This document shows, piece after piece, positions 1 to 4,853 of a stretch of 5,594 nt of DNA (positions are counted from its first letter, which is position 1; each line of letters begins with the position of its first letter). The translations under genes and the position numbers were made by a program. Source of the DNA: Acidobacteriota bacterium (GTDB taxonomy: Bacteria > Acidobacteriota > Vicinamibacteria > Vicinamibacterales > Vicinamibacteraceae); assembly GCA_013695405.1 (NCBI GenBank), contig JACDAO010000240.1:1-5594 (forward strand), written 5' to 3'. The notes beneath the pieces were generated by a model. It searched no databases. It had not been told where the DNA came from and was given only the letters and a program-made list of their open reading frames with translations.

Positions 1-68
1 CGGCGATGGAGACGATCGTCTCGGTGGTCGGATTGATCGGCGTGTTGCTGCTCGACCTGCTGATCTGA
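1..68 (+). CDS. C-terminus of an integral membrane protein, possibly GntP-family permease (partial)
   Basis: Only the last 21 codons are visible, read in frame from base 3 and ending in TGA at 66-68. The peptide AMETIVSVVGLIGVLLLDLLI is almost entirely hydrophobic and would form a final transmembrane helix. The 'METI-SVVGL' run followed by a leucine-rich helix ending at the stop resembles, from memory, the C-termini of GntP-family permeases (gluconate or D-serine importers such as GntT and DsdX). That match is short and not proof. The gene lies upstream of and codirectional with the RidA/dipeptidase pair, which would suit a substrate importer. Other transporter families could end in a similar helix. 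Confidence is high that it is a coding end of a membrane protein and modest for the family. Confidence 0.5.
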   Translation, partial: AMETIVSVVGLIGVLLLDLLI

Positions 69-111
69 GACCCAGCGTGCGAGACGCCCCGTCCGGCCTG
101 GTCCCTTGTGC

Positions 112-152
112 AATTCTGCCCTTCTGACATTCTGACATTCCGAAATTCCGAG
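112..152. repeat. Degenerate 8-bp tandem repeat upstream of the RidA gene
   Basis: Read in steps of eight, the gap holds aattctgc (112-119), then after one extra base cttctgac (121-128), attctgac (129-136), attccgaa (137-144) and attccgag (145-152). The consensus is roughly attcYgan. It is clearly AT-richer than the surrounding coding sequence and sits in the 90-bp gap between the membrane-protein stop and the preferred RidA start. The 10-mer cgagacgccc occurs on each side, at 80-89 and 149-158, the second copy overlapping the last unit and directly abutting the start codon. Function is unknown; slipped-strand expansion is the simplest origin. Confidence 0.65.
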
Positions 153-158
153 ACGCCC

Positions 159-629
159 GTGTCGACACCTGACGAACGCTTCGCCGCCCTTGGCCTCGAC
201 CTGCCGCCCGCGCCCGCCCCGATGGGCGTCTACCGGCCGGCGCTGGTCGAAGGCCCGTACCTGTACCTGTCGGGTCACGGCACCGTCCAGAGTGACGGCA
301 CCTTGATCGTCGGGCGCGTCGGGCAGGACCTCGACGTCGACCAGGCCAAGCTGGCGGCCCGGCAGGTCGGCCTCGCGATGCTCGCGACGATTCGCAGCAC
401 GGTCGGCTCGTTCAACCGCGTCCATCACGTCATCAAGGTCCTCGGCATGGTCGCGGCGACGCCGGAGTTCGATCGCCATCCCTACGTCATCAACGGCTGC
501 AGCGAGCTGTTCGCCGCGGTCTGGGGCGAGGAGCGCGGCATCGGCGTCCGCAGCGCGATCGGCATGGGATCGCTGCCCAACAACATGCCGGTCGAGATCG
601 AAGCGATGTTCCGCCTCGAGGACGCGTGA
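159..629 (+). CDS. RidA/YjgF/YER057c/UK114 family protein (enamine/imine deaminase-like)
   Basis: The 156-aa product matches the RidA superfamily over its full length, in the roughly 150-residue subgroup that begins with 'ERFAALGLDLPPAPAPMGVY'. Visible landmarks are YLYLSGHG (36-41 region), the helix from about 60 to 85, the VIKVLGMVA strand (92-99) and the closing R131-SAIGMGSLPNNMPVEIEA segment. R131 sits where canonical RidA has the arginine that binds the carboxylate of 2-aminoacrylate, so deaminase activity is plausible. RidA proteins hydrolyse reactive enamines/imines released by PLP enzymes, protecting them from damage; divergent subgroups may act on other substrates. GTG at 159 is preferred: it gives the family's usual N-terminus, whereas the upstream GTG at 108 would translate the tandem repeat. 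No strong Shine-Dalgarno is visible. The stop overlaps the next gene's ATG by one base (TGATG), implying coupled translation with the dipeptidase. Confidence 0.9.
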   Translation: MSTPDERFAALGLDLPPAPAPMGVYRPALVEGPYLYLSGHGTVQSDGTLIVGRVGQDLDVDQAKLAARQVGLAMLATIRSTVGSFNRVHHVIKVLGMVAATPEFDRHPYVINGCSELFAAVWGEERGIGVRSAIGMGSLPNNMPVEIEAMFRLEDA

Positions 630-1711
630 TGCTGGTGGTCGACGCGCATCTCGACCTGTCGATGAATGCGCTCGAGTGGAATCGTGATCTGCGTCAGCCG
701 GCGGCGGCGATTCGGGCGCGCGAGGCGGGCCTGACCGACAAGCCGGATCGCGGCCGCGGGACGGTGGCTTTTCCCGACTTGCGCCGTGGCGGCGTCGGGC
801 TGGTCGTGGCCACCCAGATCGGGCGCTACGTGGCGCCCGGCAACCCGCTGCCAGGCTGGCACTCGCCCGAGCAGGCCTGGGCCCAGACCCAGGGTCAGCT
901 GGCCTGGTACCGGGAGATGGAACGCGCCGGCGAACTGGCCCCGATCGCCACGCGCGCCGAACTGGACGCCCATCTCCTCGCCTGGCAGCAGCCGACGCCG
1001 ACCGCGCCGATCGGCTACATCCGCAGCCTCGAAGGCGCCGACTCGCTGGTGTCGGTCGACTATCTGCAAACGGCGGTGCGCGACGGTCTGCGGGCGGTCG
1101 GGCCGGCACACTACGGACCGGGCCGCTACTCGCCGGGGACGGATGCGTCTGGTCCGCTCGAGCCACAAGGGCCGGCACTCCTCCGCGAGATGGAGCGGCT
1201 CGGCGTCATCCTCGACGTCACGCACCTGAGTGACGACGCCTTTACGCAGGCCCTCGACCTGTTCGGCGGGGCCGTGTGGGCCAGCCATCACAACGCACGC
1301 GCGTTGGTGCCGCATCAGCGGCAGCTCACCGATGTCCAGATCCGGCACCTGGTGGATCGCGGCGCCGTCATCGGCGCGTCGTGCGACGCCTGGATGATCG
1401 TGCCCGACTGGGTGCGGGGCCAGTCGACGCCAGCAGAAGCGGGCTGCACGCTCGATCGGCTCGCCGATCACGTGCTGCACATCTGCGGCCTGGCCGGCTC
1501 GACGCGGCATGTCTGTATCGGCTCGGACATGGACGGCGCGTTCGGCACTGAGCAGTGCCCGACAGAGCTGCAGACGATTGGCGATCTGCCACGACTCGGC
1601 GAGGTCCTGGCGCGACGGGGCTTCAGCGACGAGGACGTCGAGCGGTTCGCGTGGCGCAACGTGGTGGAGTTTCTCCGGGCCCATTGGGCCGATCGGGAGT
1701 GGGTGACATGA
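629..1711 (+). CDS. Membrane dipeptidase-family metallopeptidase (peptidase M19)
   Basis: This 360-aa protein belongs to the M19 renal dipeptidase family, zinc enzymes that cleave dipeptides and tolerate D-residues or dehydro-residues at the C-terminal position. All expected ligand motifs are present: H7 and D9 in DAHLD, bridging E135 in SLEGAD, H199 in DVTHLSD, H220 in ASHHNARAL, and D300 in IGSDMDG. These align with His20, Asp22, Glu125, His198, His219 and Asp288 of human renal dipeptidase. There is no signal peptide or lipid anchor, so it should be cytoplasmic despite the family name. ATG at 629 is chosen over GTG at 626 because it overlaps the RidA stop as TGATG and has a gagga motif about 6 bases upstream. 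The product begins almost at the first metal motif, as is usual for bacterial members. Its own stop overlaps the next gene as ATGA. Confidence 0.93.
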   Translation: MLVVDAHLDLSMNALEWNRDLRQPAAAIRAREAGLTDKPDRGRGTVAFPDLRRGGVGLVVATQIGRYVAPGNPLPGWHSPEQAWAQTQGQLAWYREMERAGELAPIATRAELDAHLLAWQQPTPTAPIGYIRSLEGADSLVSVDYLQTAVRDGLRAVGPAHYGPGRYSPGTDASGPLEPQGPALLREMERLGVILDVTHLSDDAFTQALDLFGGAVWASHHNARALVPHQRQLTDVQIRHLVDRGAVIGASCDAWMIVPDWVRGQSTPAEAGCTLDRLADHVLHICGLAGSTRHVCIGSDMDGAFGTEQCPTELQTIGDLPRLGEVLARRGFSDEDVERFAWRNVVEFLRAHWADREWVT

Positions 1712-2586
1712 TTCCGAGATGGCTGCTGGCCACGTGCCTCGCCGTCCTGACATGCGGACTGGCCGCCCCGCACTCCGCTTGGGCACAGACCGCGACCGCC
1801 CACACCCTGCGCGTGATGTCGTTCAACATCCGGTACGGCACGGCCAACGACGGCGACAACCACTGGGACACGCGCAAGGCGTTCCTGGCCGATGTGATCC
1901 GCACCGAGGCGCCCGACGTCGTCGGCGTACAGGAAGCGCTCGACGCGCAGCTTCGCTATCTCCTCGAGACCGTCCCCGGATACGCGATGGTGGGTGTGGG
2001 CAGAGACGATGGGATGCGCGCGGGGGAGTACTCGGCCATCCTGTACCGCACCGATCGGCTGCAGGTGAGCAGGAGTGACACGTTCTGGTTCTCCGACACG
2101 CCGGAGCGCGTGGCCTCGAAGCACTGGGGCAACAACATCACACGCATCTGCACGTGGGCGCAGTTCAGGAGCGCCGAGGGGCGTACGTTCTATCTGTACA
2201 ACGTGCACCTCGATCACCAGTCGCAGCCATCACGCGAGAAGGCGGTCGCGCTGCTGCGCGCGACGATCGAGGCCCGCGATCCGGTGGCGCCGGTGATCGT
2301 CACGGGCGATTTCAACGCGGGGGAACGCAACGCGGCGATCACACGCATCCTCGAGGGAGGCCTGCTGCGCGACACGTTCCGCGTGCGGCATCCCGATGGG
2401 ACACCGGTCGGGACGGCCACCGGGTTCACGTTCGGCAAGGTTGACGGCGAGAAGATCGACTACGTGCTGACCACGCCCGACATCGACGTGCTCGACGCCG
2501 CCATCGTGCGGACCGCGCGCGAGCAGCGCTATCCCTCGGATCACTTCCCCGTGACGGCGACGGTGCGGCTGCCGCCGGCGCCGTAA
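1708..2586 (+). CDS. Secreted endonuclease/exonuclease/phosphatase (EEP) family hydrolase
   Basis: The product is 292 aa with a clear Sec signal peptide: R4, a hydrophobic core at about 5-20, and an AWA|QT cleavage site after residue 26. The mature part is a complete EEP fold (DNase I/exonuclease III-like, COG3568-type metal-dependent hydrolases). Catalytic motifs in order are SFNIRY (N40), VGVQEA (E76), YNVHLDH (H167), VTGDFNAG (D201, N203), KIDYV (D251) and SDHFP (D278, H279), so it should be active with Mg2+. The substrate cannot be told from sequence; relatives include phosphodiesterases, sphingomyelinase-like enzymes and nucleases. The start at ATG 1708 gives the signal peptide, has GGGAG 8 bases upstream and overlaps the dipeptidase stop as ATGA, so it belongs to the same operon. 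An exported enzyme coupled to a cytosolic dipeptidase is an odd pairing. Confidence 0.9.
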   Translation: MIPRWLLATCLAVLTCGLAAPHSAWAQTATAHTLRVMSFNIRYGTANDGDNHWDTRKAFLADVIRTEAPDVVGVQEALDAQLRYLLETVPGYAMVGVGRDDGMRAGEYSAILYRTDRLQVSRSDTFWFSDTPERVASKHWGNNITRICTWAQFRSAEGRTFYLYNVHLDHQSQPSREKAVALLRATIEARDPVAPVIVTGDFNAGERNAAITRILEGGLLRDTFRVRHPDGTPVGTATGFTFGKVDGEKIDYVLTTPDIDVLDAAIVRTAREQRYPSDHFPVTATVRLPPAP

Positions 2587-2591
2587 CGTCT

Positions 2592-2693
2592 CTACCTGTC
2601 GGCCTGATCCGCGTGTGGGCGAGCGCGGGCCTCCTGCGCCTCTTCGATCGACCGGAACTTCTGCACACCAGCCCGCCACGTCTTCGGTGTCAA
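2592..2693 (-). CDS. Tiny ORF, 33 codons, possible remnant of a small accessory protein
   Basis: On the minus strand, a reading frame from TTG (2693-2691) to TAG (2594-2592) encodes 33 residues. Its core is LTPKTWRAGVQKFRSIEEAQ, followed by a basic/acidic tail. The '-GV-KFRSIEEA-EAR' pattern recalls, from memory, short proteins found next to nucleotidyltransferase-like genes in several bacterial phyla; I cannot confirm this here. The TTG overlaps the preceding ORF's stop (TTGA), so translation could be coupled, but the frame is open for some distance upstream without ATG or GTG, and this may instead be the surviving part of a decayed gene. It ends 5 bases from the convergent EEP gene stop. 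Low confidence that it is expressed. Confidence 0.3.
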   Translation of the reverse strand: MTPKTWRAGVQKFRSIEEAQEARARPHADQADR

Positions 2694-2902
2694 GGCGCGA
2701 TAGCGAGCGCAGTGACGCAGAAAGCGCGCTGCCTCAGCGCCTCGGCATCCTGCCGGTCGATCGCGCGCACGGTATCGCGCTTGAGTCGATAGAGCGCCGC
2801 CGGCGTGGCGACGACAACGCGTATGCCGTCGACGTGCTTGGCTTCCCAGGCGACGGTTTCGAAGCGTGCTGCGTCGCCGGTACGCGCTTCACGCGGTGTC
2901 AC
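2690..2902 (-). pseudogene. C-terminal fragment of a nucleotidyltransferase-like protein behind the peroxiredoxin
   Basis: A 70-codon minus-strand ORF starts at GTG 2902, overlapping the peroxiredoxin stop as GTGA, and stops at 2692-2690. The middle (residues about 14-58) reads RFETVAWEAKHVDG, then VVVATPAALYRLKRDTVR (33-50 region), then DRQDAEALRQR. A 'TP--LYR-K-DTVR--D--DA--L' pattern is what I associate with the C-terminal end of AbiEii-like/minimal nucleotidyltransferase-type proteins. The N-terminal catalytic part (glycine-rich GG motif and D-x-D) is absent: upstream in this strand is peroxiredoxin coding in another frame. The last 11 residues, FCVTALAIAP included, look unrelated to that pattern. 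I read it as a truncated remnant that has been captured into the peroxiredoxin transcript, though a short functional protein cannot be excluded. Family assignment rests on recall of a pattern. Confidence 0.45.
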
Positions 2903-3375
2903 GCCGACGCCAGGTCGGCCGCGGCGGCGAGCACCTCTGCGGTGTGCGCGTCCACGTTCACCGAATCCCAGCGTCGGGCGACCCTGCCATCCGGTCCGAT
3001 CAGGTACGTGATGCGCGCGACGCCCATGTACGCGCGGCCATACATGCTCCGCTCCTGCCAGGCGCCATATCGTTCCGCCACCGCATGATCGGCGTCGGCC
3101 AGCAGCGGAAACGTCAAATTGTACTTACCTGCGAAGTTCGCCTTGCTCTTCGAGTCGAGGATGCTGATGCCCAGCACTGCGGCCGTGACCTGGCTGAAGT
3201 CGGGCAGCGCGGCCTGGAAGCCGCACGCCTCCTTCGTGCACCCGGGGGTGTCGTCCTTGGGATAGAAGTACAGCACGACCGGACGCCCGGCGTAGTCGGC
3301 AAGGCGATGGCTCTGGCCCTCCTGATCGGGAAGCGCGAAGTCGGGTGCCGTCTGGCCGGGCGCGATGAGAGGCAT
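2899..3375 (-). CDS. bcp: BCP-type thioredoxin-dependent peroxiredoxin (AhpC/TSA family)
   Basis: The 158-aa product is a full-length bacterioferritin comigratory protein (PrxQ/BCP) that reduces H2O2 and organic hydroperoxides in the cytoplasm using thioredoxin. Landmarks are APDFALPDQEG (10-20), VVLYFYPKDDTPGC with peroxidatic C46, resolving C51 five residues later in CTKEACGF (the E. coli-type two-cysteine arrangement), the KYNLTFPLLAD segment, and SMYGRAYMG followed by a strand with the IGPDGRVAR turn. Start ATG at 3375-3373 matches the family's N-terminus. AAGGGG (3392-3387) lies 11 bases upstream, slightly far for a Shine-Dalgarno, and overlaps a GATAAT element. The gene diverges from the esterase gene and shares its promoter gap; its stop overlaps a small remnant ORF as GTGA. 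Confidence 0.95.
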   Translation of the reverse strand: MPLIAPGQTAPDFALPDQEGQSHRLADYAGRPVVLYFYPKDDTPGCTKEACGFQAALPDFSQVTAAVLGISILDSKSKANFAGKYNLTFPLLADADHAVAERYGAWQERSMYGRAYMGVARITYLIGPDGRVARRWDSVNVDAHTAEVLAAAADLASA

Positions 3376-3381
3376 GCCGTC

Positions 3382-3387
3382 ATTATC
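3382..3387 (-). promoter_or_regulatory. Candidate -10 element for the peroxiredoxin gene
   Basis: Minus-strand GATAAT differs from TATAAT at one base and ends only 6 bases before the ATG. If used, transcription would start at or next to the start codon, giving a leaderless mRNA. No good -35 is obvious because the upstream bases are the 7-bp repeat. The competing reading is that the overlapping AAGGGG is a ribosome binding site and the promoter lies further upstream. Confidence 0.3.
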
Positions 3388-3389
3388 CC

Positions 3390-3430
3390 CTTGAGCCTTG
3401 AGCCCTGAGCCTTGATCCTTGAGCTTGAGC
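3390..3430. repeat. 7-bp tandem repeat (cttgagc) in the divergent promoter gap
   Basis: Five heptamers lie in perfect register: cttgagc (3390-3396), cttgagc (3397-3403), cctgagc (3404-3410), cttgatc (3411-3417) and cttgagc (3418-3424). A sixth unit, ttgagc (3425-3430), lacks the first base. The array fills the centre of the 112-bp gap between the peroxiredoxin and esterase starts. Each unit contains TTGAGC on the plus strand, a partial match to the TTGACA -35 hexamer, so copy number could alter promoter spacing. It may equally be a neutral slippage product. Confidence 0.8.
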
Positions 3431-3436
3431 CCGGAC

Positions 3437-3442
3437 TACACT
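3437..3442 (+). promoter_or_regulatory. Candidate -10 element for the esterase transcript
   Basis: TACACT fits the TANNNT core of a -10 hexamer. The TTGATC unit of the heptamer array (3412-3417) lies 19 bases upstream as a weak -35. The element ends 7 bases before the ATG at 3450, so a transcript would begin close to that codon. Single-site evidence only. Confidence 0.25.
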
Positions 3443-3449
3443 GTTCCTG

Positions 3450-3491
3450 ATGGACATCCCGCCTGTGTCGACGAGCCCCGGACGCGCATGA
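3450..3491 (+). CDS. Possible 13-codon leader ORF overlapping the esterase start
   Basis: ATG at 3450 opens a frame encoding MDIPPVSTSPGRA and stops with TGA at 3489-3491, overlapping the esterase ATG (3488) as ATGA. There is no Shine-Dalgarno, but a TACACT element sits 7 bases upstream, so it could be read from a leaderless mRNA and hand ribosomes to the esterase gene. The alternative is that a one-base indel in this genome or assembly has separated the natural N-terminus from the esterase frame, or that the overlap is chance. No composition or sequence feature resembling an attenuator peptide is seen. Confidence 0.22.
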   Translation: MDIPPVSTSPGRA

Positions 3492-4369
3492 CCGTGGCGC
3501 GAAGTCCCTCCCACTTGGCCCCCGCACCGCGCGACGGTCGCAGCCTGACCGGCGACGTCCGGCTGCTGGCGGCGTTCGAGTCGGTCGTGCTCAAGAATCG
3601 ACGCGACGTGCTGGTCTACCTGCCGCCTGGCTACGACGCCGACGCGCCGCGTCGTTATCCGGTGCTGTACCTGCACGATGGACAAAACGTCTTCGACAGC
3701 TCGACCTCGTACGTCGGCCAGGAGTGGGGCGTCGACGAGACCGCGGAACGGCTCATTCACGAAGGCCGCATGGCCCCGGCCATCATCGTCGCCGTCTACC
3801 ATGCCGGGGTTGCCCGTGCCGACGAGTACGCGCCGACTCGCGACCTGCGCAAGGACGCGGGCGGCCTGGCTGATGGCTATACCACGTTCCTGGTGTCCGA
3901 ACTCAAGCCGTATGTCGACCGCGAGTTTCGCACCCTGAACGACGGCGCCAATACCGCGGTCGGCGGGTCGTCGCTGGGCGGGCTGGTGACGCTGCACCTC
4001 GGCCTGCGCCACCCGCGGGTGTTCGGCGCGCTGGCGGTGTTGTCGCCGTCGATCTGGTGGGATCGGCGGGCGATGCTGATGCGGGTGGCGGCGCTGCCAG
4101 GCCGGCTGCCGTGGCGGATCTGGCTCGACGTCGGCACCGCCGAAGGACGCGACACGGTGCGCAACGCGCGGGCTTTGCGTGGCGTGTTGGAGTCGAAGGG
4201 CTGGGTCGCGGGGGAGGACCTGCGCTACCTCGAGGTGCAGGGCGCGACGCACTCGGAGGCGGCCTGGGCGGCCCGCATCGAGGACCTGCTGCTGTTCCTG
4301 TTTCCGGCGACCGCCGGCCTGACCGCTACGGGTCCTTGCGCTCGCGCGCCTGCTGTTCGATCACCTTGA
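3488..4369 (+). CDS. Alpha/beta-hydrolase, esterase D/Fes-type putative esterase
   Basis: The 293-aa product has the plan of the putative esterase family (PF00756; related to Fes, S-formylglutathione hydrolase and feruloyl esterases). Features in order: VLVYLPPGYDA (41-51), VLYLHDGQNVFD (59-70, oxyanion-hole region), GGSSLGG with nucleophile S162 in a GxSxG elbow, SPSIWWD (186-192), LDVGTAEGRD (213-222, a likely acid-residue region) and GATHSEAAW with catalytic H255. No signal peptide, so it is probably cytoplasmic. The natural ester is unknown; siderophore, cinnamoyl or simple acyl esters are all possible. ATG 3488 is preferred over TTG 3419, which lies inside the heptamer repeat. No strong Shine-Dalgarno precedes it. 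The fold is complete by about FLFP (270-273); the last 20 residues are tail-like and are read from DNA that also encodes the end of the convergent gene. Confidence 0.9.
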   Translation: MTVARSPSHLAPAPRDGRSLTGDVRLLAAFESVVLKNRRDVLVYLPPGYDADAPRRYPVLYLHDGQNVFDSSTSYVGQEWGVDETAERLIHEGRMAPAIIVAVYHAGVARADEYAPTRDLRKDAGGLADGYTTFLVSELKPYVDREFRTLNDGANTAVGGSSLGGLVTLHLGLRHPRVFGALAVLSPSIWWDRRAMLMRVAALPGRLPWRIWLDVGTAEGRDTVRNARALRGVLESKGWVAGEDLRYLEVQGATHSEAAWAARIEDLLLFLFPATAGLTATGPCARAPAVRSP

Positions 4370-4853
4370 CCTCGGCCGCCACCTTGGCTTTGGCCTCGCG
4401 CGACTGCCGGGCCCGGAACGCGCCCTTGATCGCGCCGAGCGCGTCGCCCGCTGGCACGCCGGTCGGGTAGAGATGCGCCCGGAACTCCTGCGGGATCATC
4501 ATCGACTGCATCTCGTAGTGGTAGATCGGATACCACGGCCGGACATAGCCCGGCGTGATCGTCGTCTGATCGTAGAGCCACCCGAACCGGTAGTCGAGGT
4601 CGTCGGGGTGCTCCTCGACCAGCACCTTGTAGTCCGAGCGAATCGGACCGAGGAACAACGAGTCGCCGCTGTGGACGAACTGGCGGCGGATGCGGTCCAG
4701 ATCTGGCCCCGATGGTCGCGACGGTGCCGCCGGCTGCTGGGCCCATCCGGGGGAGGCGCCGGAGGCGGCACCCAGCAGCAGGACCGCGGCGATCAACGGC
4801 CTGAGCGGCGGCATGACAGGTAGGACGCGCATCGGCCGGTGTCGGTCGTTCAC
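4326..4853 (-). CDS. Exported protein of unknown function, translationally coupled to sucB
   Basis: I do not recognise a family for this product (175 aa from GTG 4853). The N-terminus is a signal peptide with a hydrophobic stretch at about residues 20-31 and a GWA|QQ cleavage site after residue 38; starts at ATG 4832 or ATG 4814 would give a more usual signal length. The mature protein has a proline/serine linker, then a predicted globular part with an aromatic-rich run (YRFGWLYDQ then [15 protein letters not shown], about residues 88-115), and a charged, Ala/Lys/Glu/Arg-rich C-terminal helix (about 145-173) that could be a short coiled coil. No cysteines or metal motif are evident. GTG 4853 overlaps the sucB stop as GTGA, so the two are probably co-transcribed. 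The 3' end overlaps the convergent esterase gene by 44 bp. Confidence 0.75.
   Translation of the reverse strand: MNDRHRPMRVLPVMPPLRPLIAAVLLLGAASGASPGWAQQPAAPSRPSGPDLDRIRRQFVHSGDSLFLGPIRSDYKVLVEEHPDDLDYRFGWLYDQTTITPGYVRPWYPIYHYEMQSMMIPQEFRAHLYPTGVPAGDALGAIKGAFRARQSREAKAKVAAEVKVIEQQARERKDP

Noticed and set aside
482..1786. 434-codon open frame on the minus strand opposite RidA, the dipeptidase and the EEP gene start
   Set aside because: It is antisense to genes with intact catalytic motifs, has no recognisable domain, and is rich in Arg/His/Pro as expected of a shadow frame in high-GC DNA.
1468..2217. 249-codon minus-strand open frame
   Set aside because: It lies antisense across the dipeptidase end and the EEP gene, both well supported; no motif or start signal.
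1555..2586. Longer 343-aa version of the EEP hydrolase
   Set aside because: The extra N-terminus is read from within the dipeptidase gene in another frame and would bury the obvious signal peptide; ATG 1708 with its GGGAG motif is the better start.
2587..2592. Rho-independent terminator between the EEP gene and the convergent mini-ORF
   Set aside because: GC-rich palindromic bits occur near the EEP gene end (gccggc-type) but there is no stable stem followed by a T-run.
3390..3430. Heptamer array as a CRISPR or an integration-site repeat
   Set aside because: Units are 7 bp and contiguous with no spacers; there is no cas gene, integrase or tRNA in the window.
3419..3487. TTG start at 3419 extending the esterase by 23 residues
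   Set aside because: The codon lies inside the tandem heptamer array, the extra residues show no family similarity, and the ATG at 3488 gives a normal length.
3383..4252. 289-codon minus-strand open frame opposite the esterase
   Set aside because: Antisense to a complete esterase with a GxSxG elbow and catalytic His; composition is that of a shadow, and it runs into the heptamer repeat.
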